A stretch of DNA of 64,000 nt, from positions 43,424 through 107,423 of the forward strand of contig NZ_QPIJ01000005.1 in the NCBI RefSeq assembly GCF_003336665.1, read 5' to 3'. Both the position numbers and the translations under genes were made by a program. Position 1 is the first letter of the stretch, and the number at the start of each line of letters is the position of its first letter. The notes under the pieces were generated by a model that was given only the letters and a program-made list of their open reading frames with translations, did no database searches and was not told where the DNA came from. Positions 45,598-54,042 of this stretch are shown here, in pieces. Source of the stretch: Vreelandella rituensis (GTDB lineage Bacteria > Pseudomonadota > Gammaproteobacteria > Pseudomonadales > Halomonadaceae).

Positions 45598-46553
45598 TAG
45601 ATGCGCCCCTCCAAACCCTCGGCTTCGGGCCAGTATTTCTGTGTCAACGCGAGCAGCTCCACCAGAAAATCGTCCCGGCGCCGGTCAAGCTCAGATACCG
45701 GGCGGCCGGCGGCCTGATATTCGCAGCCTTCCACGACCCGGTCGATCAGCTCATCGGTGAGCTCGGGTGCTTGGAGCTTGGTCCAGGGCAGTTTCAGGGC
45801 GGGGCCGAACTGCTCCAGCATATGGCGCATGCCCTGCTCGCCACCGGCCAGATGGAAGGTCAGGAAGGTGCCCATCAGCGACCAGCGCAGGCCGCACCCA
45901 TAGACCACGGCGGCATCGATCTCCTCGGTGGTGGCCACGCCGTCGTTGACTAGGTGCAGGGCTTCGCGCCACAGCGCTTCCATCAGGCGATCGGCGATAT
46001 GCCCCTCGATCTCGCGACGCACGACCAAGGGGCGCATGGCCAGTGCCTGATAGAGCGCCTGTGCCGTTGCTGTGTGGGCACTGTCGGTCGCTGCGCCGCC
46101 TACCAGCTCGACCAGCGGAAGCAGGTAGACCGGGTTGAAGGGGTGAGCGACGATCACTCGGCCCGGGGCCTTGGCGCAGTCGCGCTGCAGATCGGACGGC
46201 TTGAAGCCGGAGGTGGAGGAGCCGATGATCACGTGCGCCTCGGCGGCGGCGTCCAGGGTGGCGAGAATCTCGCGCTTGAGTTCCAGGCGTTCCGGCACGT
46301 TCTCCTGGATCAGGTCGGCGCCTTGCACGGCGACTTCTAGACTCTCCGCGAAGTGCAGTCGCTCGGGGCTCGAGCCTTCGGCCAGGCCCAGGCGCTCAAG
46401 CGAGGGCCAGGCGTTGTCGACGAAGGCGCGGGTGCGCGCCGGGGCTTGCGGGTCGGGGTCGAAGGCGACCACGTCCCAGCCTTGAGCCAGGGCTCTTGCG
46501 ATCCAGCCGTTGCCGATCACCCCAGTACCGATGATGCAAAGTCGTTGGCTCAT
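45597..46553 (-). CDS. cdhA: L-carnitine 3-dehydrogenase
   Basis: Oxidises L-carnitine to 3-dehydrocarnitine with NAD+. 318 residues of the 3-hydroxyacyl-CoA dehydrogenase fold: CIIGTGVIGNGWIARALAQGWDVVAFDPD (Rossmann), the Ser/Asn/His set in IIGSSTSGFKPSDL and VAHPFNPVYLLPLVELVGG, and a helical C-terminal domain (ATTEEIDAAVVYGCGLRWSLMGTFL). ATGA overlap with the cdhC stop. Confidence 0.92.
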   Translation of the reverse strand: MSQRLCIIGTGVIGNGWIARALAQGWDVVAFDPDPQAPARTRAFVDNAWPSLERLGLAEGSSPERLHFAESLEVAVQGADLIQENVPERLELKREILATLDAAAEAHVIIGSSTSGFKPSDLQRDCAKAPGRVIVAHPFNPVYLLPLVELVGGAATDSAHTATAQALYQALAMRPLVVRREIEGHIADRLMEALWREALHLVNDGVATTEEIDAAVVYGCGLRWSLMGTFLTFHLAGGEQGMRHMLEQFGPALKLPWTKLQAPELTDELIDRVVEGCEYQAAGRPVSELDRRRDDFLVELLALTQKYWPEAEGLEGRI

Positions 46554-47470
46554 GCGCCACCTCCTTCGATCTTCTCGGCTGTCTTGCCGGTGCGCGGGTC
46601 GCGCAGCCCGAGATGCGCCCGGGTTTCGGCAGGCGTCATTACGCGGCTGCCGAGGTTATCGATAAGACTAGCGGCTTTCTCCACCAGCTGAGCGTTGGTA
46701 GCCAGCACCCCCTTCTTCAGATAAAGGTTGTCTTCCAGGCCGACCCGGGCGTGGCCACCCAACAGTACCGCCTGGGCCACCATGGGCATCTGGTGGCGGC
46801 CGATGCCGAAGGCTCCCCAATGGGCATTCGCCGGTAGCTTGTTGCGCATGACCAGCATGGTTTCGGGGTCGGCCTCGGCCCCCCAGGGAATGCCCAGGCA
46901 CAGCTGATAAAGCGGGTCGCCGTCGATCAGGCCCTCTTGCTGCAGCTGGCGGGCGAACCGCACGTGGCCCAAGTCGAAGCATTCGAGTTCCGGCTTGACG
47001 CCAGCCTGCTGCACCAGCCGGGCGTGCTCGCGCAGCCAGTCGGCAGGGTTCACATAAACCATGTCGCCAAAGTTAAGGCTGCCGCAGTCCAGGGTGCACA
47101 GCTCTGGTAAAAGCTCGCCCACCGGTTCATGACGCTGAGCCGGGGTCTGGATATCGGTGCCCGGGCCGCCGCGGGAGGGATCCACGACGTCGGGAATCCA
47201 ATCACCACCGCCGCCAGCGGTGATGTTCATGACGATGTCGACGTCGGCCTCCCGCACCCGCGCCATCACTTCACGGAAGTGATCCACGGAGTGGCTGATG
47301 CAGCCGGTCTCGGGGTCACGTACATGAATATGCGCCACGCTGGCACCCGCCTTGGCGGCGGCGATGCAGTCGTCGGCGATCTGCTTGGGCGTGACGGGCA
47401 CATTAGGGTTCTTGCCGGTGGTATCGCCGGCGCCGGTGACGGCACAGGTCAGAATGACGTTGCGGTTCAT
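46550..47470 (-). CDS. cdhC: 3-dehydrocarnitine:acetyl-CoA trimethylamine transferase (BKACE family)
   Basis: Beta-keto acid cleavage enzyme (DUF849), 306 residues, that turns 3-dehydrocarnitine and acetyl-CoA into betainyl-CoA and acetoacetate. Zinc His pair in ASVAHIHVRDPETG; the conserved N-terminus is NVILTCAVTGAGDTTGKNPNVPVTP, and VGLEDNLYLKKGVLATNAQLV is near the end. First gene of cdhC-cdhA-cdhB, with AAGGAGAAAAGT before the ATG and an inverted repeat further upstream. Confidence 0.93.
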   Translation of the reverse strand: MNRNVILTCAVTGAGDTTGKNPNVPVTPKQIADDCIAAAKAGASVAHIHVRDPETGCISHSVDHFREVMARVREADVDIVMNITAGGGGDWIPDVVDPSRGGPGTDIQTPAQRHEPVGELLPELCTLDCGSLNFGDMVYVNPADWLREHARLVQQAGVKPELECFDLGHVRFARQLQQEGLIDGDPLYQLCLGIPWGAEADPETMLVMRNKLPANAHWGAFGIGRHQMPMVAQAVLLGGHARVGLEDNLYLKKGVLATNAQLVEKAASLIDNLGSRVMTPAETRAHLGLRDPRTGKTAEKIEGGGA

Positions 47471-47488
47471 ACTTTTCTCCTTACGTGA

Positions 47489-47510
47489 CTGAATGACATG
47501 CCATTCAGTT
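47489..47510 (-). promoter_or_regulatory. Inverted repeat upstream of cdhC
   Basis: ACTGAATG and CATTCAGT form a perfect 8-base inverted repeat around a 6-base centre, 19-40 bases before the cdhC start. That is a position for an operator or leader hairpin. It does not resemble the ACTTGAT direct repeats of the divergent promoter at 44 kb. Confidence 0.5.
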
Positions 47511-47583
47511 TGTACGCTTGTCAGTACGCAGCATTGTCATTAAGCGACACTTAACATACGTTAGGCGACTTTCGGGTGGAGTG

Positions 47584-47669
47584 TTGAACAAAACCCCGCT
47601 GCATTCTGCGATTCGATTCTTTGAATGAATACTCCGACGATTCATTCAAAGAATCTTCGGAGGATTCAA
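47584..47669. repeat. Repeat element copy B (right of the carnitine/betaine block)
   Basis: 86 bases. It shares the TTGAACAAAA(C/T)CCCGCTGCATTC start with copy A. It then holds a perfect 16-base inverted repeat, GATTCTTTGAATGAAT and ATTCATTCAAAGAATC, around a 9-base loop, and ends TTCGGAGGATTCAA. Copy A has only half of the hairpin. It resembles a small MITE-like or IS-end remnant. Confidence 0.75.
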
Positions 47670-47763
47670 ACAACCCCGTAAGCTGGCAATATGACATAGG
47701 ATGGGGAGGCAGATGATTTCGTACTGACTAAGCCTTGCCAGCCGGGCATGGTGGAAGGTTACG

Positions 47764-48208
47764 TTGGAACTCATTGAACGGAACAGCACTGTTGGTAACG
47801 AGATGATGGCCAAGGTCGACTTGCCCCGCGAGGTGTATAGCGACCCGGTGGTCTTCATTAAAACTGTCAGGGAGGGGTGCCTGGTCATGTGCTCCGTCAG
47901 GTGGTTCAGGCACTTGCTGTCGACCGCGATGTCTTTGTGCGGCTGCTAGATACCGATTCGGGTAACCTTCATCGCTTCTTTAAGCGCAAAGCCCTTGGGC
48001 GGGCGAAGAGCGAGGAATTGCTGGACACACTAAAGCTCTACGTGGAGGCCGGGGCGGTATTCGGGGGCGCGAGATCGCTCAGGAGTGGTTGCACTCGGAA
48101 GTGCCGGCCCTGTCCGGGTCGCGCCCGGTCGATCTGTTCGACACCTTCGCCGGCCGGGAGATGGTGCGTCAGGTGCTGAGGAAAATCAGTTACGGCGAGT
48201 TCAGTTGA
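47764..48208 (+). pseudogene. Xre/MbcA-type (DUF2384) antitoxin, two frameshifts
   Basis: Joined across two frames the translation is antitoxin-like. From TTG 47764 it runs DLPREVYSDPVVFIKTVREG. A base is missing near 47878, after which the frame reads VLRQVVQALAVDRDVFVRLL and KSEELLDTLKLYVEAGAVFG. Another frame change at 48063-48067 leads to REIAQEWLHSEVPALSG, RPVDLFDTFAGREMVRQVL and the family ending RKISYGEFS at stop 48206-48208. The C-terminal DUF2384 block is clear. Thirteen bases later comes a RES toxin start, the normal order of this toxin-antitoxin type. Confidence 0.8.
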
Positions 48209-48221
48209 TAAGGGATACTGC

Positions 48222-48392
48222 ATGAGGCTGTGGCTATTTCGCATCGCACCTGAGCGATTCATCCACAACCTTTCTGGACATGGGGGCAGCTATCGAGATG
48301 GCGCCCGCTGGAGCGACCTTGGGTACCCGGTGCTATATTTCGGGACTAGCGCTTCGGTGACTCTGGCCAAGGATGACAAACTAGCCAAGTGA
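48222..48392 (+). pseudogene. RES-domain toxin, truncated
   Basis: 56 codons from ATG 48222 (AAGGG upstream): MRLWLFRIAPERFIHNLSG then GARWSDLGYPVLYFGTSASV, the N-terminal third of a RES NAD+-degrading toxin (RW...G.PV.Y..TSAS). The stop at 48390 cuts it well short of the usual 150 or so residues, and what follows is a different gene remnant, so the active-site core is gone. Confidence 0.8.
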
Positions 48393-48398
48393 ACCTAC

Positions 48399-48679
48399 AA
48401 CGCTCACTCGGAAAGACGGTCGCAACCAAGCCTTCCTATCGCACTGCCTGGCGCAAGGTCAGGCAGTGCACTATCCCCGCCGCTGTCTACGAACCCAACT
48501 GACGCAGCGGCAAAGCGGTACCGACATGGATCTGGCGTCGCGATTGTAAACCGTTGGACATCGCTGGGCTTTGGAAGCGCTGGTGCTCGCATGCCGGTGA
48601 GATAATGCACAGCAATACGATGCTGACGGTCAATGCAGACGAGAGCGTTGAGTTATTACAGAGGTATTCCGCTGATTGA
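48399..48679 (+). pseudogene. SRAP-family (YedK/HMCES-like) fragment with nonsense codon
   Basis: Frame ending at 48679 reads KPSYRTAWRKVRQCTIPAAV then YEPN, a stop (TGA 48500-48502, where family members have Trp), then GKAVPTWIWRRDCKPLDIAG and LWKRWCSHAGEIMHSNTMLT. These are the EKPS, IPA-YEPxW and AGLW blocks of SOS-response-associated peptidases that crosslink abasic sites. The catalytic Cys2 N-terminus is missing, a 2-base shift precedes the block, and the C-terminus is gone. Dead fragment joined directly to the truncated RES gene. Confidence 0.75.
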
Positions 48680-48694
48680 TCTTACCGAAAAAAA

Positions 48695-49597
48695 CTACTT
48701 TATTAGTGCTTCTGCTAAGTTGCAAAAAGCCTTTGCGGAAGGGGTTAATGGCCTGTTTTTAGGCCAAGACAGGCCTATTTCCATCGAGGGAATTGCATTG
48801 CTAAGTTCGATATGTTCAATCCTTTTGCCATCAAGAGACCATGGGCGATAGACCATATCAGAGAGAATGGTAATACCTGTCCCATTAGCCACCATACTTC
48901 GAACAGCTTCCACCGAGGATGTTCGGAACATTACATCGGGTGAAACTCCCTCGGGTTTCCAGTATTTAAGGGCTGTTTGATCTGCTTCGTCCACAGTCAG
49001 CATGATATAGGGATAGTGAGCGATATCCTTTAAGGTTAGCTTACCCTTGTTCAATAGCTCGTGATGGCTGGCTACCCAGAGCCGTCGACGGGACTTGGTC
49101 AACGTCATCTTTTCTAGCCAATGATGATGTTCAATATTGGATGTCAAGACAATCGCCAAATCAAACTCTCCCGACTTCAAGCCTTGCTCAATTTCAGGCC
49201 GTGATGCCTCGCTTAGATGAAGCTTTACCCCAGGGTAACGGCGCTGAAATTGCGCTAATAAAGGAGGAAAGAAGTAGCCCGCCACGGTGTAGGTCATGGC
49301 CAGACACAAGTTTCCTTCCAGCCTGGTGTGGGTATCTTGCAGGCTATCGAAGGCATCATCAAGCGCCTGGAAAGCGTAGTTGACCCGTTGCAAAAAGCGC
49401 GTGCCTTCGCGGGTGAGCAGCATGCCGCGGCTAGTACGTTGAAACAGTGCCACCCCTGCCTGTTCTTCAATTTCCTTGACACCGGTAGTGATCGAAGACT
49501 GCGAGACATTCAGATCAATGGCGGCCTGGGTGACACGGCCACACTTGGCAACGGCAAGAAAGTAACGGAGTTTGCGTAGCGAGAGGTCGCGGGCCAT
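48695..49597 (-). CDS. LysR-family transcriptional regulator
   Basis: 300 residues. N-terminal winged HTH (LRKLRYFLAVAKCGRVTQAAIDLNVSQSSITTGVKEIEEQAG) and a type 2 periplasmic-fold effector domain (LEGNLCLAMTYTVAGYFFPPLLAQF; GTGITILSDMVYRPWSLDG). Divergent from pxpA with 111 bases between; a dyad in that gap fits a LysR site. Expected to sense the lactam substrate or a product of the cluster to its right. Confidence 0.9.
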   Translation of the reverse strand: MARDLSLRKLRYFLAVAKCGRVTQAAIDLNVSQSSITTGVKEIEEQAGVALFQRTSRGMLLTREGTRFLQRVNYAFQALDDAFDSLQDTHTRLEGNLCLAMTYTVAGYFFPPLLAQFQRRYPGVKLHLSEASRPEIEQGLKSGEFDLAIVLTSNIEHHHWLEKMTLTKSRRRLWVASHHELLNKGKLTLKDIAHYPYIMLTVDEADQTALKYWKPEGVSPDVMFRTSSVEAVRSMVANGTGITILSDMVYRPWSLDGKRIEHIELSNAIPSMEIGLSWPKNRPLTPSAKAFCNLAEALIK

Positions 49598-49623
49598 ATC
49601 AGTATACTCATAGCGTTCGGATT

Positions 49624-49660
49624 TTTTGATAACACTCTACAAAAATTAATATTATCAAAA
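49624..49660. promoter_or_regulatory. Candidate LysR operator between the regulator and pxpA
   Basis: TTTTGATAA (49624-49632) and TTATCAAAA (49652-49660) form a perfect 9+9 dyad with 19 bases between, in an AT-rich divergent promoter region. It lies 49-85 bases before the pxpA start codon, a typical place for LysR-type binding. Confidence 0.6.
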
Positions 49661-49708
49661 TTTTTCCTTAACTGGCATTAATGAAAGGCGTCCCTAAGGA
49701 GAGACTCA

Positions 49709-50467
49709 ATGATAACAACGATCGATCTGAATGCAGATATGGGAGAGAGCTTCGGCGCCTGGACGATCGGTGACGGGGTCGACCCTGACATTATGCCACT
49801 GATCAGTTCAGCCAATATTGCTGCGGGCTTTCATGCCGGCGATCCTTCCACCATGGTTGAAACACTTCGCTTAGCGTCGCGCCATGGCGTCAGCGTTGGC
49901 GTTCACCCGGGGTTTCGTGATCTGGTCGGCTTTGGCCGCCGACCCATATTGGCATCCGCCGAAGAGTTAGTGAATGACGCGCTCTATCAACTGGGCGCAT
50001 TGCGTGAGCTTGCTCGCGTGGAAGGCCTAAAGCTGAATCATTTCAAACTGCATGGCGCGCTGTTCATGCATGCGGCGCGGGATGTGGAATTTGCCGAAAA
50101 ATTGGCTGCCGCGCTGACAACGGTTGCACCTGCTCTACCTGTTTATTGCCTGTCAGGCTCCGCCATTGATCATGCGGCGGAGCGGGTCGGGCTGCCGAGA
50201 GTGCACGAGTTCTATGCGGACCGTGACTACAACGATGAAGGGAGCATCGTGTTCGTGCGCAAGGTTCAGCGCCTGGATCCGCAACAAGTAGCAGATAAGG
50301 TGCTGCGTGCCTGTCAGGAGGGCAAGGTTGAGACGGTCAGCGGTCAGGAAGCCGTGGTTCAATTCCAGTCGGTGTGTATTCACAGCGATACTCCGGGTGC
50401 CTTGTCACTGGTCAAGGCCGTGCGCGAGGCGCTCGACAAGGCGGGTATCATGGTGGCGGCCTCTTGA
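49709..50467 (+). CDS. pxpA: 5-oxoprolinase subunit A (LamB/YcsF family)
   Basis: 252 residues of the PxpA family: IDLNADMGESFGAWTIGDG, SANIAAGFHAGDPSTMVETL, GVSVGVHPGFRDLVGFGRR, LNHFKLHGALFMHAARD and VCIHSDTPGALSLV carry the conserved Asp/His residues. With PxpB and PxpC it forms the ATP-dependent 5-oxoprolinase that opens pyroglutamate to glutamate. AAGGAGAG precedes the ATG. First gene of a five-gene operon that also holds a biotin carrier and carboxylase. Confidence 0.93.
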   Translation: MITTIDLNADMGESFGAWTIGDGVDPDIMPLISSANIAAGFHAGDPSTMVETLRLASRHGVSVGVHPGFRDLVGFGRRPILASAEELVNDALYQLGALRELARVEGLKLNHFKLHGALFMHAARDVEFAEKLAAALTTVAPALPVYCLSGSAIDHAAERVGLPRVHEFYADRDYNDEGSIVFVRKVQRLDPQQVADKVLRACQEGKVETVSGQEAVVQFQSVCIHSDTPGALSLVKAVREALDKAGIMVAAS

Positions 50468-50534
50468 ATCAATCAACGTCTTGGCCATGCGTGCAGCCGA
50501 GCGCAGGTAAATAACGATAATTCGCAGGAGAAAA

Positions 50535-50786
50535 ATGATGACACAACAAGAAATTCAAGCCCCTTTCCCCGGTATGTTCTACCGCAAACCTTCTCCGGAT
50601 GAGCCCGTTTATGTTGAGGAAGGCCAGGTAGTGCAGGTGGGCGACGTGATCGGGCTGGTCGAAGTCATGAAGCAGTTCGTTGAGCTCAAGGCGGAGATTT
50701 CAGGAACCTTGGTGAGCTTTGCCGCCGGAAACGAAACGGTACTTGAGGCCGGTGATGTGATCGCTACCCTGGAGGTCAGCGAATGA
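50535..50786 (+). CDS. Biotin carboxyl carrier domain protein
   Basis: 83-residue free-standing biotinyl domain. The attachment Lys is residue 46 in IGLVEVMKQFVELKAE; the motif is EVMK rather than the common AMKM, as in other short carriers of pxp clusters. Two half-domains (PFPGMFYRKPSPDEPVYVEEG; ISGTLVSFAAGNETVLEAGD) complete the fold. Too short to be the acetyl-CoA carboxylase AccB, which has an N-terminal extension. ATGA overlap with the carboxylase gene. Confidence 0.9.
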   Translation: MMTQQEIQAPFPGMFYRKPSPDEPVYVEEGQVVQVGDVIGLVEVMKQFVELKAEISGTLVSFAAGNETVLEAGDVIATLEVSE

Positions 50787-52171
50787 TTCGTCGGCTGCTA
50801 ATCGTTAATCGTGGCGAGATAGCGTTGAGAATCGTGCGTGCGGCGCAAGAGTCTGGTCTTGTCAGCATCGTGGCCCATAGCGAGGCGGACACAGACACAC
50901 TGGCCGTTCAGCGGGCGGATGAAGCTGTCTGCATTGGTCCGGCGCAGGCCGCCAAAAGCTATCTCAATATTCCCGCTATCATCGAAGCGGCAAAGGCCTG
51001 CCAGGCGGATGCCGTACATCCCGGTTACGGATTTCTTTCAGAAAGCGCTGATTTCGCTCAAGCGGTCAAAGAGGCTGGCATGGTCTTTATCGGGCCGGAT
51101 GCCGAGATCATTGCACGCATGGGCGACAAGGCAATGGCACGCCAGACGGCGATCGAAGCGGGTGTTCCTGTGGTGCCGGGTTCACCCCATGCGGTCAAGG
51201 GCCTGGACGACGCATTGACGGTTGTCGAGAGTGTCGGCTTTCCCCTGCTGATCAAGGCTGCCGCAGGCGGAGGTGGGCGCGGTATTCGGGTTGCAGAAGA
51301 TAGGGATGCATTGGCCAAACAGTTGCCACTGGCACAGGCCGAAGCGCAGGCGTCCTTCGGTGATGGGCGCGTTTATCTGGAGCGTTTCATTTCCCGCGCA
51401 CGGCATATCGAGGTGCAGGTATTGGGTGATGGAAAGCGCGCAGTCCACTTCTTCGAGCGCGAGTGCTCGTTGCAACGTCGCCGCCAGAAAGTATTTGAGG
51501 AGGCACCTTCACCGGCACTTGACAGTGCCACTCGCAAGGCGCTTTGCGAGTCTGCCGTAGCGCTTGCCGAACATGTGGGGTACGTGGGGGCCGGTACGCT
51601 GGAGTACCTCTTCGATGACGCCACGGGTGAATTCTTTTTCATCGAGATGAATACGCGGATTCAGGTCGAGCATCCGGTAACTGAAATGGTGACCGGATTC
51701 GATCTGGTCAGGGAAATGATTCGCCTGGCCTGTGGCCAGCCATTGCGCATGGCGCAAGAAGATATCGCCCTGAAGGGATGGGCCATCGAGATGCGTATCA
51801 ATGCGGAAGATCCCGATCGGGACTTTTTCCCGTCACCAGGCAAGGTGGAAACGCTGATATGGCCTGCTGGACCGGGTATCCGCATCGATAGTGGCCTGTA
51901 TGAAGGCTACAAGATGCCGCCTTTCTATGACTCTCTGGTTGCCAAGCTGATTGTCTGGGATGAAGACCGCGAATCAGCATTGAAGCGAGCCGGCCGTGCG
52001 CTGGATGAGTTTCATCTGGAAGGCTTCTCCACCACCGCTAGCCTGCACCGTCGTCTGGTCGAAGACCCTGCCGTCAAGGAGGGGGCTTTCGATACGACGT
52101 TTTTGGAGCGTTGGCTTGCCGAGCCCGCGTCAAATCACTCCAATGTGAAGGAGGTCATCGATGAGCAATGA
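50783..52171 (+). CDS. Biotin carboxylase-like ATP-grasp protein (AccC paralogue)
   Basis: 462 residues. Biotin carboxylase N domain (RRLLIVNRGEIALRIVRAAQE; VHPGYGFLSESADFAQA), ATP-grasp (FPLLIKAAAGGGGRGIRVAED; YLERFISRARHIEVQVLGDG; EFFFIEMNTRIQVEHPVTEM with the catalytic Glu/Asn/Arg) and the C domain. It carboxylates biotin on the upstream carrier. Sandwiched between pxpA and pxpB with overlaps on both sides, so it is a dedicated pathway copy and not the housekeeping AccC. Confidence 0.92.
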   Translation: MIRRLLIVNRGEIALRIVRAAQESGLVSIVAHSEADTDTLAVQRADEAVCIGPAQAAKSYLNIPAIIEAAKACQADAVHPGYGFLSESADFAQAVKEAGMVFIGPDAEIIARMGDKAMARQTAIEAGVPVVPGSPHAVKGLDDALTVVESVGFPLLIKAAAGGGGRGIRVAEDRDALAKQLPLAQAEAQASFGDGRVYLERFISRARHIEVQVLGDGKRAVHFFERECSLQRRRQKVFEEAPSPALDSATRKALCESAVALAEHVGYVGAGTLEYLFDDATGEFFFIEMNTRIQVEHPVTEMVTGFDLVREMIRLACGQPLRMAQEDIALKGWAIEMRINAEDPDRDFFPSPGKVETLIWPAGPGIRIDSGLYEGYKMPPFYDSLVAKLIVWDEDRESALKRAGRALDEFHLEGFSTTASLHRRLVEDPAVKEGAFDTTFLERWLAEPASNHSNVKEVIDEQ

Positions 52172-53057
52172 GATGACAGCCACGACCCGTTATAGCCAGG
52201 CGGGTGATGAGTTCCTGTTTGTTGAGCTGAATGAAGAAATGACCCTTGAGGCGTTCTTCCGTTCCATTTCAATCACCCAGCGGCTACGTGACATGGCCCT
52301 GCCGGGGATCATTGAAATATGTCCTGCAAACGCGTCCTATCAGGTGCGCTATAACCCGGATGTCATATCCGCAGGCCAGCTGCAGGAAACGCTGGAAGGG
52401 TTGGATCGCGACGTAGCCGCCCAGCAGGTGCGTACCCTTGAAACGCGTGTGATCGAGGTGCCGGTGCTATATAACGACCCCTGGACCCATGAAACCCTGA
52501 TGCGTTTTCGTGATCATCATCAGGATCCTTCCGCTACGGATCTGGAATATGCGGCCCGTATCAACGGCTATGACAGTGTCGATGCTTTCATTGAGGCACA
52601 TAGCGCAACACCCTGGTTTGTTTCCATGGTGGGGTTTGTTGCTGGCCTGCCATTCATGTATCAGATGGTGCCGCGAGAGCGCCAGATTCAGGTGCCTAAA
52701 TATCTGCGCCCACGCACGGATACGCCCAAACAGACGGTGGGTATCGGCGGGTGCTTCAGTGTGATTTATTCCGTGCGTGGTGCCGGTGGCTATCAGATGT
52801 TTGGGGTGACTCCCATGCCTATCTATGACCCCGAAGGCGATCAGCCGCATATTGATGATTCGATGATTTTTTTCCGGCCGGGTGACATCGTGAAGCATCG
52901 TGCCATCGACCGCGAGGAGTACGATGCCTTGTTGTCTGCGGCAGAAAAAGGGGATTTCAAGCCACGTGTAGCATCGTTCACCTTTGATCTTGATGCTTTC
53001 TCACAAGATCCGGATGGCTATGCACGCCGTGTTAAGGAGGTATTGTATGAGCATTGA
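52161..53057 (+). CDS. pxpB: 5-oxoprolinase subunit B (allophanate hydrolase subunit 1-like)
   Basis: 298 residues with the KipI/AHS1 pattern: FLFVELNEEMTLEAFFRSIS, IEICPANASYQVRYNPDV, EVPVLYNDPWTHETLMRF, VGFVAGLPFMYQMVPRERQI, VGIGGCFSVIYSVRGAGGYQMFG. About 70 residues longer than E. coli PxpB, with a C-terminal extension (FRPGDIVKHRAIDREEYDAL), as in carboxylase-linked versions. Overlaps the carboxylase gene by 11 bases and pxpC by 11 bases. Confidence 0.88.
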   Translation: MSNEMTATTRYSQAGDEFLFVELNEEMTLEAFFRSISITQRLRDMALPGIIEICPANASYQVRYNPDVISAGQLQETLEGLDRDVAAQQVRTLETRVIEVPVLYNDPWTHETLMRFRDHHQDPSATDLEYAARINGYDSVDAFIEAHSATPWFVSMVGFVAGLPFMYQMVPRERQIQVPKYLRPRTDTPKQTVGIGGCFSVIYSVRGAGGYQMFGVTPMPIYDPEGDQPHIDDSMIFFRPGDIVKHRAIDREEYDALLSAAEKGDFKPRVASFTFDLDAFSQDPDGYARRVKEVLYEH

Positions 53058-54018
53058 AGTCATCAAGCCCGGCCTGGCTTCATCGATTCAGGATAAAGGG
53101 CGTGAAGGGAAGTACCACTTGGGTATTCCGCCTTCGGGAGGCATGGATCAGCGATCGCTGATTGCCGCCAACCTGCTTCTCGGTAATCCGGAAGGTGCGG
53201 CCGTCATCGAATGCGCGCTGATGGGCCCAGAATTACGCTTTAACGAGGCACGCAAGGTTGCCGCCTGTGGCGCTGAGATGACACCCCGCGTCAACGGCGA
53301 GGCGAAGCCGCTGAATGAAGTCTTCGAGGTTCCGGCGGGCGCAACGCTGAGCTTTGATTTCGTCAAGGCCGGAGCACGCCTGTATCTGGCGATTGAAGGC
53401 GGCATTGATGTGCCTGAGCGGTTGGGGAGCCGGAGTACTTACACCCTGGGCTCGCTTGGAGGATTGAACGGCCGCACTCTGCAAGCAGGCGATGTGCTGC
53501 ATATTCTACCTGCTCATGGCCATGCCACGCTGGGGCGTTGCCTTCCCGATTCGTTGGTTCCTATGTTTTCCAAGCATTACCAATTACGAGTGGTGCCAGG
53601 CCTGTATGACCATCGTTTGATGCCGGAAAGTCATAAGCGTTTTTATGAGGAAGACTGGTCGGTGGCTTCGGAAGCCGATCGGATTGGCTACCGCATGAAA
53701 GGCGGCACTCCGCTCTCCTTTGTCGAGCGTGAGCCTCCCTTTGGGGCAGGCGATGACCCATCCAATATCGTTGATGCGTGTTATCCCATCGGTTCCATTC
53801 AGGTTCCCAGTGGCAGCGAGCCGATTATCCTGCACCGTGATGCGGTATCCGGCGGTGGTTACGCCATGATCGGCACGGTGATCAGTGCGGATATGGATAC
53901 CGTTGGGCAAATCCAGCCTCACCAGAAGGTCAGGTTTGTGGCAGTGACTCTTGAGGATGCCCTTGCTGCACGTGCCCGCTATCAGCAGGACCTGGAACAG
54001 TTGCGCCAGATGCCGTGA
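53047..54018 (+). CDS. pxpC: 5-oxoprolinase subunit C (biotin-dependent carboxyltransferase family)
   Basis: 323 residues of the KipA/AHS2 family: IEVIKPGLASSIQDKGREGKYHLGIPPSGGMDQRSLIAANLLLGN, LYLAIEGGIDVPERLGSRSTYTLGSLGG, YQLRVVPGLYDHRLMPES, SDADRIGYRMKGGTPLSF-type block, and GSIQVPSGSEPIILHRDAVSGGGYAMIGTV. The start is ATG 53047, not the open frame from 52984. Completes PxpABC. Confidence 0.92.
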   Translation: MSIEVIKPGLASSIQDKGREGKYHLGIPPSGGMDQRSLIAANLLLGNPEGAAVIECALMGPELRFNEARKVAACGAEMTPRVNGEAKPLNEVFEVPAGATLSFDFVKAGARLYLAIEGGIDVPERLGSRSTYTLGSLGGLNGRTLQAGDVLHILPAHGHATLGRCLPDSLVPMFSKHYQLRVVPGLYDHRLMPESHKRFYEEDWSVASEADRIGYRMKGGTPLSFVEREPPFGAGDDPSNIVDACYPIGSIQVPSGSEPIILHRDAVSGGGYAMIGTVISADMDTVGQIQPHQKVRFVAVTLEDALAARARYQQDLEQLRQMP

Positions 54019-54042
54019 CCGGTGGTCGGGCGTCAGATAATG

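Noticed and set aside
47646..47888. Minus-strand 80-codon open frame beside repeat copy B
   Set aside because: It runs across the repeat and the antisense of the antitoxin relic; no family resemblance.
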